NCBI GenBank assembly: GCA_025356095.1
Contig: JANXUR010000070.1
Span: forward strand, 1-52,826
Origin: Acidobacteriaceae bacterium
GTDB lineage: Bacteria > Acidobacteriota > Terriglobia > Terriglobales > Acidobacteriaceae
Length of the DNA: 52,826 nucleotides
Direction: 5' to 3'
Shown here in pieces: positions 15,176 through 24,423 of the stretch. Positions within the stretch are counted from its first letter, which is position 1, and each line of letters begins with the position of its first letter. Made by a program: the position numbers and the translations under genes. The notes beneath the pieces were generated by a model. That model worked only from the letters and a program-made list of their open reading frames with translations. It did not search any database and was not told where the DNA came from.

Positions 15176-15985
15176 ATGAATCGTATCCCTTGCGACCTGC
15201 GATGGCTCAGTGTCTGCTTCGCGATGCCTCTGATATTGGTTGCGGTGGCGGTTGCACAAACTCCCTCTGTGGAAGAGATTGTGGCACGCAATATTGCGGC
15301 GCGTGGTGGCGTGGAAAAGATTCGTGCAGTGGAGTCGCAGCGCTTGATCGGAACGATTTCGTTCAGTCCAGAGAGTGAAGGGGCGTTTCTGGTGGAGATC
15401 CGGCGTCCGGCGAAGATGCGAAGTGAGATTACGATCCATGGCAAGCGCATGGTGCAGGTGACCGATGGCAAGGCAGGATGGGTGATCAACCCACTGGCTG
15501 GGCAAAACGACGCGACACCGCTCGACGAGGCAGGATTGAAGAATATGCACGGCGGTGCGACGGCGATTGATGGCCCGTTGCTCGACTACAAAGCTCGCGG
15601 CAACACCGTGGAGCTAATCGGCAAAGCAGAGGTGCAGGGCAAATGTGCGTACAAGCTGCACGTCATGGAAGCGTCGGGCATAGAACGCAACGAATTTGTG
15701 GACTGCGAGTCTTATTTGGAAGTGAAGTGGGAAGGCAATCTCGACGCCAAAGGTCAGGTAGGGGTGGAGTCGTTTTTTTCAGACTATCGCCCGGTGCATG
15801 GGGTGATGTTTGCTTTCGCGATTGATTCCGATTCGCTGGGCTCATTCCAGCAGAAGATTCGGTTCAACCGCATTGAAGTGAACACGCTGCATGACGACAG
15901 CCGGTTTGGCAAGCCGGCACCTGTAGTGGAAGATGCTGCGCCTGCGACCAAGGCTGTTGCCCCTACTGCGCCGAAGAAGAACTAA
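15176..15985 (+). CDS. secreted LolA/LppX-like lipoprotein-sorting-type protein
   Basis: Protein of 269 residues with an N-terminal signal peptide (basic start, hydrophobic core LSVCFAMPLILVAVAVAQ, cleavage probably after Ala). The mature part opens SVEEIVARNIAARGGVEKIRAV, typical of the outer-membrane-lipoprotein-sorting (LolA/LppX-like fold) proteins common in Acidobacteriota, followed by strands such as FLVEIRRPAKMRSEI and KAGWVINPLAG. The C-terminal 25 residues are Ala/Pro/Lys-rich. It may bind a hydrophobic ligand in the periplasm; no partner is encoded nearby. Its end overlaps the converging LysR gene by 4 nt. Confidence 0.7.
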   Translation: MNRIPCDLRWLSVCFAMPLILVAVAVAQTPSVEEIVARNIAARGGVEKIRAVESQRLIGTISFSPESEGAFLVEIRRPAKMRSEITIHGKRMVQVTDGKAGWVINPLAGQNDATPLDEAGLKNMHGGATAIDGPLLDYKARGNTVELIGKAEVQGKCAYKLHVMEASGIERNEFVDCESYLEVKWEGNLDAKGQVGVESFFSDYRPVHGVMFAFAIDSDSLGSFQQKIRFNRIEVNTLHDDSRFGKPAPVVEDAAPATKAVAPTAPKKN

Positions 15986-16917
15986 GCCCAACCGTCGGTG
16001 CTTCCCGGTGCCGGGCCCAGGTCCTGAGCGGCGAAGGGGCGAATCTGCTCGATGAGGAACTCGAGAAAAGCGCGAAGTTTGGGAGTCATACCCAGACGCG
16101 AGCCGTAGAGCGCGTAGATCTGCATTGGTTCGGGTTCCCACTCCGGCAGGATGCGCACGAGCCGTCCATCGGCGACGGCGGTTAAGGCGAGAAAGCCGGG
16201 CAGGGAAACGATGGCCGCGCCACTGAGCGCGGCCTCCATGTGCAGCACCGGGTCACGCACAATCAGCCGGGGTTTAAGGCGCACCCGCACGGTCTCTTCC
16301 TGGCGATGCAGAGTCCAGGTGGAGCCAAGGCCGCTTTCCGCCACGGCGGCACAGTCATGGTCACGCAGGTCGTCTGGTGCGGTGGGCACGCCGCGGCGCT
16401 TCAAATAAGCCCGGCTGGCGTAGATGCCCAATTGGCCAACGGCGAGGCGCTTGACCACAAGGCCTGAATCGGCGACCGGGCCGACGTGAATGGCGACATC
16501 TACGTTCGCTTGAATGGGGTCTACGTTGTTGCCTTCGAGGTGAAGTGCGAGGCGCAACTCGGGGTAACGATTAAGGAAGTCGCCCAGAGCGGGGGCGAGA
16601 ACCGTCCGGGCAAAGGTGACGTTGGCCGCGACACGCAGCAACCCGCGCGGTTCGGCGCCGATTGAACTGATGGCCGCATCGGCGTCGTCGGCTTCCTCAA
16701 CCAGACGATGGCAATGGCGCAGATAGGTTTCGCCCACCTCGGTGAGGGCCACGCGGCGCGTGGTGCGTTCCAGCAGGCGGACGCCTAGGCGGCGCTCCAG
16801 GCTGGTAATGCTGCGGCTGACCGCGCTTTTGGGAACCCCCAGGCGATGCGCCGCCGCGGTAAAGCTAAGGCTGCGGGCCACTTCCACAAAAAAGCCCATC
16901 TCGTTTAAGTCACGCAT
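15982..16917 (-). CDS. LysR-family transcriptional regulator
   Basis: Protein of 311 residues. Residues 1-60 are the LysR winged helix (FFVEVARSLSFTAAAHRLG, KSAVSRSITSLERRLG, RTTRRVALTEVG), and the rest is the two-lobed periplasmic-binding-like effector domain of the CrgA/AaeR type (RGLLRVAANVTFARTVLAP, DVAIHVGPVADSGLV). It is divergent from the tolC-emrA-emrB operon with 147 nt between start codons, so it most likely controls that operon in response to a pump substrate, as EmrAB-linked LysR proteins do. A 7-bp inverted repeat in the spacer (16987-17003) is a candidate site. Confidence 0.9.
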   Translation of the reverse strand: MRDLNEMGFFVEVARSLSFTAAAHRLGVPKSAVSRSITSLERRLGVRLLERTTRRVALTEVGETYLRHCHRLVEEADDADAAISSIGAEPRGLLRVAANVTFARTVLAPALGDFLNRYPELRLALHLEGNNVDPIQANVDVAIHVGPVADSGLVVKRLAVGQLGIYASRAYLKRRGVPTAPDDLRDHDCAAVAESGLGSTWTLHRQEETVRVRLKPRLIVRDPVLHMEAALSGAAIVSLPGFLALTAVADGRLVRILPEWEPEPMQIYALYGSRLGMTPKLRAFLEFLIEQIRPFAAQDLGPAPGSTDGWA

Positions 16918-16986
16918 TCAGTTCCCTTACAAGAGACGTCTTCAGGAATATATTATGTGTGCAAGCTGCGGCCATTGTTCCAATAT

Positions 16987-17003
16987 AGCAACACTCTGTT
17001 GCT
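16987..17003. promoter_or_regulatory. candidate LysR operator (inverted repeat)
   Basis: AGCAACA-CTC-TGTTGCT is a perfect 7-bp inverted repeat in the spacer between the LysR gene and tolC. A related half site TTGTTGCTTG follows at 17015-17024. The spacer is AT-richer than its surroundings. LysR proteins bind dyads of this size; which bases are bound is not shown by sequence. Confidence 0.45.
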
Positions 17004-17064
17004 CCTAGTCCAAATTGTTGCTTGTAACATCAATATAAATACTAGCGAGTTGGGAGGTCATCTT

Positions 17065-18639
17065 GTGGGGATATTGGTGAATTTGCGGGAACTGCGGAGC
17101 CTGAGGCTGGGTAGCCTTACGGTGATGGGCCTGGCCCTCGGCGTGGCGCAGGGGCAAACGGGACTGGGCAGCTATCCGCCGACTGCCCAAGTGGTGCAGG
17201 CACCGGGGTTGGTGGCGGTGTCTCCAGCGCAGTTGCAGGGGAGCGCTGCGGACGGCGAAGCGACGAGCGAAACTCTCTCGCTGACGCTGGAAGACGCAGT
17301 GGGCCGGGGGCTGCGGTTCAATTTAGGCGTACTGTTGCGGGACGCGGGCACGGAAAGTGCGCGGGGTGGAGTGTGGCGGGCCACGAGCGGTTTGTTGCCG
17401 CAGATCACAGGGAGCGTCTCAGAGACGGCGGCGCAAACTAACCTGAACGCATTGGGCATCAGCATTCCGGGTTTGAATCCGATTGTGGGCCCTTACGGGT
17501 ATTCGGACGCGCGGGTGCAAGGTTCGGCAACGGTGTTTGACTGGACGGCAATCAAGAATCTGCAAACGGCCCGCGCCGGGGCGCAGGCGGCGAAGCTCTC
17601 TTATAAAGATGCTCGCGACCAGGTGGCACAGGCGGTGGCGGCGGGGTACTTCCAGGTGATCGCGACAAGTGCGCGGGTGGATTCGCTGCGAGCGCAGGCC
17701 GATTCGGCGAAGGCGGTGTTCGACCGGGCGCAAACGCAGCGCAAGGCGGGCGTCTCGGCTGGGATTGACGTGCTGCGGGCGCAAGTGGAGTACAAACGCG
17801 ACCAGCAACTGCTGGTGGTGCAAACCAATCAGTTTGCCAAAGACAAGCTGACGCTGGCGAGAATCATTGGGTTGCCGATGGCGCAGCGGTTTGAGTTGGC
17901 CGATAAAGCGAACTTCAAAACTGTCAGCCACCTGACTCCGGAAGAGGCGCTGCTGCAGGCTTATACGCATCGCTCGGACTATCAAGCGCAACTGGCGCTG
18001 GTACGTGCGGCGGGCAGTGCCAAGTCTGCGGCGCGGGCTGAGTATTACCCGACGCTTGTGGCACAAGGTAATTATGGCGACGTTGGCAAGACCTTCGGGC
18101 ACTCCCACGGCACGTTTGACGTGATTGGCGGGGTGAAGTTCAACATATTTGACGGAGGCCGCATTCACGGCGATATGCTGCAAGCGGACGCCACGCTACG
18201 CCAGCGGAATGCCGAATTGGCAGACCTGAAGTCGCACATTGAGTATGACGTTCGCACCGCGCTGCTGGATTTAGGCGCGACGGGGGAACAGGTGGAAGTA
18301 GCCCAGGTAAATTTGGAGCTGGCCCGGCAGACCATCGAGCAGGCGCGTGACCGTTTTGGTGCGGGCGTGAGTGACAGTGTGGAAGTAGTGCAAGCGCAAC
18401 AACAGTTGGCAAGCGCCGAAGAGAGTTATATTTCAGGGGTGTTCGCACACAATCTGGCCAAAGTGGCCACAGCCCGCTCGCTGGGACAGGCCGAAGACAA
18501 CTGGAAGTACTGGATGGAAGGCTTTGGCGCAGAAGTGAAGCCTGAAGTGAAATCAGAAGTGAAGCCTGAAGTGAAATCAGATGCAAAGTCAGAGGTTGTT
18601 GTTGACCCGACGCAAGCTCAGCCGCAGGAGAAACGCTAA
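17065..18639 (+). CDS. TolC-family outer-membrane efflux channel
   Basis: Protein of 524 residues from the GTG at 17065 (GGGAGGT, 6 nt spacing), with a signal sequence around LRLGSLTVMGLALGVAQG. It has the paired coiled-coil repeats of TolC/OprM channels: SLTLEDAVGRGLRFNLGVLL, YKDARDQVAQAVAAGYFQV, RAQTQRKAGVSAGIDVLRAQ, then the second copy with EVAQVNLELARQTIEQARD and DRFGAGVSDSVEVVQAQQ. The C-terminal tail after about residue 490 is a tandem repeat of EVKPEVKS units plus a Gln/Pro-rich end. It forms the outer part of the tripartite pump with the next two genes; its stop overlaps the emrA start by one base. Confidence 0.9.
   Translation: MGILVNLRELRSLRLGSLTVMGLALGVAQGQTGLGSYPPTAQVVQAPGLVAVSPAQLQGSAADGEATSETLSLTLEDAVGRGLRFNLGVLLRDAGTESARGGVWRATSGLLPQITGSVSETAAQTNLNALGISIPGLNPIVGPYGYSDARVQGSATVFDWTAIKNLQTARAGAQAAKLSYKDARDQVAQAVAAGYFQVIATSARVDSLRAQADSAKAVFDRAQTQRKAGVSAGIDVLRAQVEYKRDQQLLVVQTNQFAKDKLTLARIIGLPMAQRFELADKANFKTVSHLTPEEALLQAYTHRSDYQAQLALVRAAGSAKSAARAEYYPTLVAQGNYGDVGKTFGHSHGTFDVIGGVKFNIFDGGRIHGDMLQADATLRQRNAELADLKSHIEYDVRTALLDLGATGEQVEVAQVNLELARQTIEQARDRFGAGVSDSVEVVQAQQQLASAEESYISGVFAHNLAKVATARSLGQAEDNWKYWMEGFGAEVKPEVKSEVKPEVKSDAKSEVVVDPTQAQPQEKR
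18532..18579. repeat. 24-bp in-frame tandem repeat at the 3' end of tolC
   Basis: Two exact 24-bp units beginning GAAGTGAAGCCTGAAGTG and encoding EVKPEVKS twice. Each unit is itself a near-duplicate of a 12-bp motif. Because the unit is a multiple of three, copy-number change would keep the frame. Confidence 0.9.
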
Positions 18640-19835
18640 TGGACCGCCGCAAACTAACCCCTCTCGTAGTTGTGACCCTCTTGCTTATCGGATTTGGCCT
18701 GTGGTGGTGGGCTTCCGGCTCGGTGTCTACGGACGACGCACAACTGGATGGCTCGGTCAGTCCCATTAGTGCGCGCATTACCGGCAACGTACTGAGTGTG
18801 CCGGTGCATGAAGGTCAAGTGGTGAAGGCTGGCGATCTGCTGGTGCAGATTGACCCGAAGGACTACGAGGTGGCACTGGCGAAAGCGCAGGCTGATCTTG
18901 CCGACGCGCAGGGGAGTTTGCGAAGCGCGCAAGCCGACGTGCCCGCCACCGAGATCACGTCCGCCGGACAGCTTGGTTCGGCCCGGGCCGGCCAACAGGA
19001 TGCGGCCTCGGCGCGCATCGGGGCGGAGCGACAGTTGACCGGAGCGAAGGCGCGTTTGGATGCGGCGAAGGCAAGATTAGCGCAGGCTGAGGCGAATGCC
19101 ACGCGAGCGTCGCAGGATTTGGCGCGCTATAAGGCGTTGGTGGAGAAAGACGAGATCTCGCGCCAGCAATATGACGCCGCCGTAGCAACGGCTACGGCCA
19201 ATCTGGCGGAAGCCGATGCCCAGAAGGCAACCTTAGTGGAGGCTGAGCAGAACGTAAAGATTGCGCAGCAGACGATTGACCAAGCCGGAGCCCGGGTGGA
19301 ACAGGCATCGGCGAACTACCACATTGCCACGACTGGCCCGCAAATGCTGGAGATGAAGCGGGCGAAAGCGGCATCGGCGGCAGCGGTGGTGGCGCAGAAG
19401 CAAGCATTGCTGGAACAGGCGCAACTGAACCTTGCTTATTGCAACATCGTGGCTCCGGTAGATGGCATTGTGGGCAAGAAGACGGCGGAGATTGGGCAAA
19501 ACGTCGGTCCTGGCCAGCAGTTGATGGCGGTGGTGCCGGTAGGTGGACTGTTTGTGACGGCCAACTTCAAGGAAACCGAACTGCGGCACATGCAAGTGGG
19601 GCAGAAGGTGAAGATTGAGGTAGATTCCACGGGCAAGTCGCTGACGGGGGTGGTGGAAGCCATTGGCGGGGCGACGGGGTCGCGCTACTCCTTGCTGCCG
19701 CCAGAAAACGCTACGGGCAACTATGTGAAAGTAGTGCAGAGGATTCCGGTGCGGATCAAGCTAGACCCGAATCAGGACTCCGAGGGCCGCTTGCGGGTGG
19801 GTATGTCAGTTGTGCCCAAGGTATCGGTGCGATGA
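18639..19835 (+). CDS. EmrA/HlyD-family membrane fusion protein
   Basis: Periplasmic adaptor of 398 residues. One N-terminal membrane helix (VVVTLLLIGFGLWWWASG), then the EmrA opening VSTDDAQLDGSVSPISARITG and first lipoyl half (VPVHEGQVVKAGDLLVQIDP). Residues about 75-260 are a long coiled-coil rich in Ala/Glu/Gln, and the second lipoyl half is LNLAYCNIVAPVDGIVGK with the beta-barrel after NVGPGQQLMAVVP. It links the inner-membrane EmrB transporter to TolC. ATG overlaps the tolC stop (TAATG) and its own stop overlaps the emrB start (ATGA), so the three are translationally coupled. Confidence 0.92.
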   Translation: MDRRKLTPLVVVTLLLIGFGLWWWASGSVSTDDAQLDGSVSPISARITGNVLSVPVHEGQVVKAGDLLVQIDPKDYEVALAKAQADLADAQGSLRSAQADVPATEITSAGQLGSARAGQQDAASARIGAERQLTGAKARLDAAKARLAQAEANATRASQDLARYKALVEKDEISRQQYDAAVATATANLAEADAQKATLVEAEQNVKIAQQTIDQAGARVEQASANYHIATTGPQMLEMKRAKAASAAAVVAQKQALLEQAQLNLAYCNIVAPVDGIVGKKTAEIGQNVGPGQQLMAVVPVGGLFVTANFKETELRHMQVGQKVKIEVDSTGKSLTGVVEAIGGATGSRYSLLPPENATGNYVKVVQRIPVRIKLDPNQDSEGRLRVGMSVVPKVSVR

Positions 19836-21418
19836 GCGAGGCCGTAGCGGAGGTGTGGCGCCCCAAATATAACGTTTGGGCGATTGCGCTGACGGTGACG
19901 CTGGCGACGTTTATGGAGGTGCTGGATACCTCCATTGCCAATGTGGCGTTGCCGCATATCGCGGGCAATCTTTCTGCCGGGCAGGATGAAAGCACGTGGG
20001 TGCTTACTAGCTATCTGGTGGCCAATGCTGTGGTGCTGCCGGTGAGTGCGTGGCTGGCGACGCGGTTGGGACGCAAGCGGTTTTACATGGGCTGCGTGGT
20101 GTTGTTCGGCATTAGCTCTTTACTGTGCGGTTTCGCGCCCAATCTGGGGGCACTCATCTTTTTCCGAGTGCTGCAAGGTTTGGGCGGTGGGGGATTGGCG
20201 CCTAGCGAACAAGCCATACTGGCCGATACCTTCGAGCCCAAGAAGCGAGGCGTAGCTTTCGCGGTGTATGGCATGGCCGTCGTACTGGCACCGGCGATTG
20301 GGCCTACCCTGGGTGGTTACATTACAGATAGCTTCAGTTGGCGATGGATTTTTCTGATTAATGTGCCGGTGGCGCTGGTTTCGCTGTACCTGACGAACAA
20401 GCTCGTGGAAGACCCGCCGCATCTGGAGGTGGAGCGGAAAAAGGCTACACGGATTGATTACGTTGGCTTTGGCCTGCTGGGACTCGGCCTGGGATCGTTG
20501 CAGGTGATGCTGGATAAGGGCGAACGCGAGGATTGGTTCCACTCCGACTTTATTGTGAGTTTTGCGGTGATTACGGTGGTGAGTCTGGTGGTGGCCATCA
20601 TCTGGGAGTACTACGAGAAGGAGCCGATTATAGACATTCGGCTGTTTAAGAATCGGACCTTCACGATCTCTTGCATCATGATGTTTATGTTGGGGCTGGC
20701 ACTGTTTGGCACTACCGTATTGCTGCCACAGATGCTGCAAACCCTGATGGGGTACAGCGCGCAGCAGGCGGGAATGGCGCTCTCAGTGGGCGGGTTGGTG
20801 GTGATGATGCTGATGCCGCTGGTGGGCCGCTTGATCGGGGTGACCGACCCGCGTTATATGCTGGCCTTTGGATGGGTGGTGACGGCTGCGGCGCTTTGGC
20901 ACATGACCGGCTTGAGTCTGGAGATGGACTTCCGCTATGTGTTGTGGCTGCGGGTAATTCAGGCGCTGGGCATGGCTTTTCTGTTTGTTCCCATCAACAC
21001 GCTTTCTTACACCGATATTCCGATGGAAAAGAACAACGCAGTGTCGGGCCTGACGAACCTGATGCGTAACATTGGTGGCAGCGTGGGAATTTCGGTGGTG
21101 TTGACGATGCTGTCGCAGCGGTCGCAAGCCCATCAGCATGATCTGGTGGAGCACGCGACGTTGTACGACCCGACGATGCGAGCTACGATTGCAGGAATTT
21201 CGCAGGCGCTCAGGCAGTCGGGGGTGGCGGCGGCGGATGCGACCCAGCAAGCGTATCTCCGCGTGTATCTGAATGTGCAGCGGCAAGCAGCGGTGCTGGC
21301 GTATTTAGATGTGCTGTATATATTTGCCATTATTTCTGCTCTGATGGTGCCGCTGGCCTTTTTGATGAAGCGGCGGAAGAAAACATCAGGCTCGTCCAGT
21401 GAAGTGATGATGCATTAG
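19832..21418 (+). CDS. EmrB/QacA-type MFS drug transporter (DHA2 family)
   Basis: Inner-membrane proton antiporter of 528 residues with about 14 membrane spans. Motif D1 at the start is seen as ATFMEVLDTSIANVALPHIAG; motif A is GWLATRLGRKRF-like (SAWLATRLGRKRFYMG); motif C is AVVLAPAIGPTLGG. It should export hydrophobic compounds with EmrA and TolC directly across both membranes. It is last in the tolC-emrA-emrB operon controlled, presumably, by the divergent LysR gene. A terminator-like hairpin follows at 21510-21546. Confidence 0.92.
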   Translation: MSEAVAEVWRPKYNVWAIALTVTLATFMEVLDTSIANVALPHIAGNLSAGQDESTWVLTSYLVANAVVLPVSAWLATRLGRKRFYMGCVVLFGISSLLCGFAPNLGALIFFRVLQGLGGGGLAPSEQAILADTFEPKKRGVAFAVYGMAVVLAPAIGPTLGGYITDSFSWRWIFLINVPVALVSLYLTNKLVEDPPHLEVERKKATRIDYVGFGLLGLGLGSLQVMLDKGEREDWFHSDFIVSFAVITVVSLVVAIIWEYYEKEPIIDIRLFKNRTFTISCIMMFMLGLALFGTTVLLPQMLQTLMGYSAQQAGMALSVGGLVVMMLMPLVGRLIGVTDPRYMLAFGWVVTAAALWHMTGLSLEMDFRYVLWLRVIQALGMAFLFVPINTLSYTDIPMEKNNAVSGLTNLMRNIGGSVGISVVLTMLSQRSQAHQHDLVEHATLYDPTMRATIAGISQALRQSGVAAADATQQAYLRVYLNVQRQAAVLAYLDVLYIFAIISALMVPLAFLMKRRKKTSGSSSEVMMH

Positions 21419-21509
21419 CCCGCCGGTTACCAGTGAGCCGCAACAGCAACCTCTGAGTTCGAGACCCGCCTGTGGCAGTGTTATAAGAAAAGAATCAGCT
21501 TGAATGATT

Positions 21510-21546
21510 GGCCCTGAGGCATCGCCTTAGGGCCGCACGCTTTTTT
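21510..21546 (+). terminator. terminator-like hairpin with T-tract
   Basis: GGCCCTGAGGC-ATC-GCCTTAGGGCC forms an 11-bp stem with one G-T pair, and a run of six T starts 6 nt later (21541-21546). It lies after emrB and before the beta-helix gene, so it could end the efflux operon or sit in the leader of the next gene as an attenuator. Confidence 0.55.
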
Positions 21547-21609
21547 GCCGGGCGAGGCCGCGCCTGGGGATGCCATGCTTCGTCTGAATCGCAATTAAAG
21601 GTGGAATCT

Positions 21610-23562
21610 ATGCGCTTTTCGCAGACTGTAGCAATACTTTTGATGATCTTTCTGCTTCCGTCACTGGGCTTTGCACAAGCCACGGTGAACGAAAGCCTGG
21701 AAACGAGCACGCTCTATGTGGATGCGGTGAAGGGAAACGACAGCAATCCCGGGACGTCGGCGCAGCCGCTGAAGACCATCGGTGCGGGGGTGGCGGCGGC
21801 GATCACGAACAACCAAAACAGCGTTGGCACAAAAGTGATTGTGAACCCGGGAACGTACCGGGAGTCGGTGACGGCGAGCAGCAGTTCGCGCGATACTTCC
21901 AAGCCCATCACCATTCAGGCCGCCACCAGCGGCACAGCGATTGTGACCGGTGCGGTGCAGTACACGGGGTGGGCGGTGTATTCGGGAAATAGCTCGATTT
22001 ATACGAACTCGTGGGTCAACAACTTTGGGCTGTGCTCGCCCAACAGCGGTGGACCCGCGGCGCAGGATATTGTTTTGCGGCAGGAGATGGTGTTTGTGAA
22101 CACGACACCGCTGACGCAAGTGCTGTCGCTGGGGCAGGTGTTGCATTCCGGAATGTTTTATGTGGATGAGAAGGCAAACCAGATTTACCTATGGCCACCT
22201 TCGGGAACGAATATGACAACCGGCGACGTGGAAGTGGCGACGCAGCCCTCATTATTCAGCTTGCAAGGGCGCGACCAGTTTGTGGTGCGCGGCATGGTGT
22301 TTGAGTACGCAAATAGCTGCCGCGATCAAGCAGCGGTGAGCGTTTCTGGTAGTGCTTCGAACGTTATTTTTGACAATGATTTGTTTGTATGGAACAACGC
22401 GATTGGCTTTAAAATGAGCAACCCAGTCGTGAACGCTACGGTGTCGAATGTAAGCGCCAATCATAATGGGCAGTCCGGGATGGGAGCGACGCAGACCAAG
22501 AGTATCTTGTGGCAAAACGTCGCCGCAAACTACAACAACTGGCGCGGGGCGCAGGGCGGGTACTACTTCTGGAACAGCAGCGGTGTGCATTTGTTTGAGG
22601 CACACAATGATACCGTCAGCGGCATGACCATCGCCTATAACCAGACGCATGGAGTGCACTGGGATACGGACAACGCCAACATCACTGCAAGCAGCGTGAC
22701 GGCGGCAAACAATCTGCTGAATGGACTATTTGTGGAAGTAAGTGAGGGGCCAGTGACGATTGACGCGAGTCACGTATGCTCCAACAATCCTGCGCCGCAT
22801 GACAATTCGGCTTACCAAGGTGGGCTGGAGATTCGTAACTCAGAGAAGGTAAGCTTTACCAACGGAGTGCTCTATAACAACGGCCCCGGCAACGTAAATA
22901 TTCAAGGTCAAAAGGGTGGCATTACGGGCTCGAACTGGGAGACCGGGCAGAGCTACAATCTGGTGTCACAGTCACTGACGCTGCAAAGTAATTCAATCTA
23001 TGGTGTGGGTGCGACGCAGTATGTGTTCAGCGACAGTTATTTGGTCAACGGTGACTGGACTACCTTCAAGAATACGCTGATAGCTAGCAAGAACACATGG
23101 TGGAACAGCTCGAATACGAATGGCTTCAAGGTGCCGAGTCCGCGGGCGGGCTCAAACGATGCCTTTGCTGGCTGGCAGAGTCTGACCGGGCAAGATAGCA
23201 GTTCGACGTGGGCAAAGCCGCCAGACCCGACCGCGAGTTGCGCAGTAGCCGTGGACAGTCCGGACTACTGGCTGATTGCCGCGACCGCGACGTTGACTGT
23301 AACCCGTGGCAAGAGCGTTGCGAACACTTATCAGGTAGTGCCGCTGGGGATTTTTAACGGCAAAGTAACCTTCTCGTCAGACGCGGGTGGCGCGACGGGA
23401 CTTACGATTACCTTCAGCCCATCTACCATTACTACATCGGGTACGGTTACGGTTACCCTTGCGGCGAGCAGTACAGCGTCCAAGGGTACTTTTCCGGTAA
23501 CGATCCTCTCAAACAATGGCAACCTGAACCGAACAGTCACGATACCGGTTACGATTAACTAG
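21610..23562 (+). CDS. secreted right-handed beta-helix protein with C-terminal Ig-like domain
   Basis: Protein of 650 residues from the ATG at 21610 (AAAGGTGG, 5 nt spacing). The signal peptide is MRFSQTVAILLMIFLLPSLGFAQ. The DUF1565-like opening STLYVDAVKGNDSNPGTSAQ and VNPGTYRESVTAS precede a parallel beta-helix (residues about 75-490) rich in Asn/Ser/Val with many short strands and phrases such as ANHNGQSGMGATQT. Residues about 555-650 are an Ig-like beta-sandwich with repeated VTVT patterns. Parallel beta-helix proteins of this sort often bind or cleave polysaccharide. No catalytic triad of a known lyase is recognised, so binding is as likely. It overlaps the converging HAD gene by 8 nt. 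Confidence 0.8.
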   Translation: MRFSQTVAILLMIFLLPSLGFAQATVNESLETSTLYVDAVKGNDSNPGTSAQPLKTIGAGVAAAITNNQNSVGTKVIVNPGTYRESVTASSSSRDTSKPITIQAATSGTAIVTGAVQYTGWAVYSGNSSIYTNSWVNNFGLCSPNSGGPAAQDIVLRQEMVFVNTTPLTQVLSLGQVLHSGMFYVDEKANQIYLWPPSGTNMTTGDVEVATQPSLFSLQGRDQFVVRGMVFEYANSCRDQAAVSVSGSASNVIFDNDLFVWNNAIGFKMSNPVVNATVSNVSANHNGQSGMGATQTKSILWQNVAANYNNWRGAQGGYYFWNSSGVHLFEAHNDTVSGMTIAYNQTHGVHWDTDNANITASSVTAANNLLNGLFVEVSEGPVTIDASHVCSNNPAPHDNSAYQGGLEIRNSEKVSFTNGVLYNNGPGNVNIQGQKGGITGSNWETGQSYNLVSQSLTLQSNSIYGVGATQYVFSDSYLVNGDWTTFKNTLIASKNTWWNSSNTNGFKVPSPRAGSNDAFAGWQSLTGQDSSSTWAKPPDPTASCAVAVDSPDYWLIAATATLTVTRGKSVANTYQVVPLGIFNGKVTFSSDAGGATGLTITFSPSTITTSGTVTVTLAASSTASKGTFPVTILSNNGNLNRTVTIPVTIN

Positions 23563-24271
23563 AGATATCGTAACTAGAAGATTGGTCATCGTGGTTGTGT
23601 CTTGGAAAGAGGTGCTCTGCGGTGAGAGTGGGTAGCTCGCCAATTCGGTTCAGGGTGATATCAGCGGCAGACAAACCGGCGATGGCGGCGTCTGTGGCGT
23701 AGTGGCCCTGCCGCACGAAGATGGTGGTAACGCGATGGCCCCAGCGCTGCTTTATGGCATTCAGGATGCGGAGCTTGTCGTCTACCACCACGTAGTGTTT
23801 GGCGGGATAGCGGTCTTCGATATTTTCGATTTCAAACTCTTTGTGGATGTAGATCAGCACGTTCCCCTGGAAAATCTCGAACAGCCCTGAGCGATAAACC
23901 TTCTGCGGTTGAAAGACGACATCGCCATCGGTCAGGATGACCGGCAGGCCGAACTGCGAGACATGTTGCACGGCATCGAGCGAGCCGGGAAACAGGCGAT
24001 TGGCAAAAGGATATTTGATGAGGAAGTAAGAGACGGCCAGCAAGCGTGGGTCGTGGGGATACTCTATGCGGTAGCGCTGCAGGGCACCTAAATAATCGGC
24101 ATAGCCGAGTTCGGTGCGGATCGCTTCAAACAGTTCCCAGTAGCGCTGGGCCCGTTCTATGCCCACGGCGGTGTTCAAGTGTTTGCGCAGGTCAGCGGTC
24201 ACCCGGTCGTGGTCGAGCAGGGTGTTATCAACGTCGAACAGAAAGACGGTTCGTTCCGGGATTTCAGGCAT
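23555..24271 (-). CDS. HAD-superfamily hydrolase
   Basis: From the ATG at 24271 (AAGGAG, 9 nt spacing) the protein has 238 residues. HAD motif I is VFLFDVDNTLLDHD near residues 9-22 (nucleophile Asp and the second Asp), motif II is VILTDGDVVFQPQK, and motif III/IV is the Lys followed by YVVVDDKLRILNAI. The cap insertion between motifs I and II is helical (C1 type). It probably removes phosphate from a small molecule; the substrate is unknown. ILTDGD in place of I-x-S-N/T-x is slightly unusual. Tail Asp/His/Ser-rich. The start is 152 nt from the divergent TrmJ-like gene. Confidence 0.8.
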   Translation of the reverse strand: MPEIPERTVFLFDVDNTLLDHDRVTADLRKHLNTAVGIERAQRYWELFEAIRTELGYADYLGALQRYRIEYPHDPRLLAVSYFLIKYPFANRLFPGSLDAVQHVSQFGLPVILTDGDVVFQPQKVYRSGLFEIFQGNVLIYIHKEFEIENIEDRYPAKHYVVVDDKLRILNAIKQRWGHRVTTIFVRQGHYATDAAIAGLSAADITLNRIGELPTLTAEHLFPRHNHDDQSSSYDISS

Positions 24272-24423
24272 TGCGAAAAACTCCTTCGGTTCGCCACCGT
24301 GCGGGGCGTGCGCGTTGTCTGCACGATAGGGTAGCAGCGGATGGTCAATCCTGCACGGTGTTGGAGTCGCGGCAGCGAAAAAGGATGCAGCCTTGAAGGC
24401 TTTAATCGCGATAGAATCACCCC

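Noticed and set aside
15982-16917. LysR gene controlling the secreted LolA-like gene
   Set aside because: The two genes converge and overlap at their ends; LysR targets are normally divergent, which is the efflux operon here.
21455-21480. tRNA T-arm-like GTTCGAGACCC
   Set aside because: The flanking bases do not form a T-stem and there is no acceptor or anticodon arm around it.
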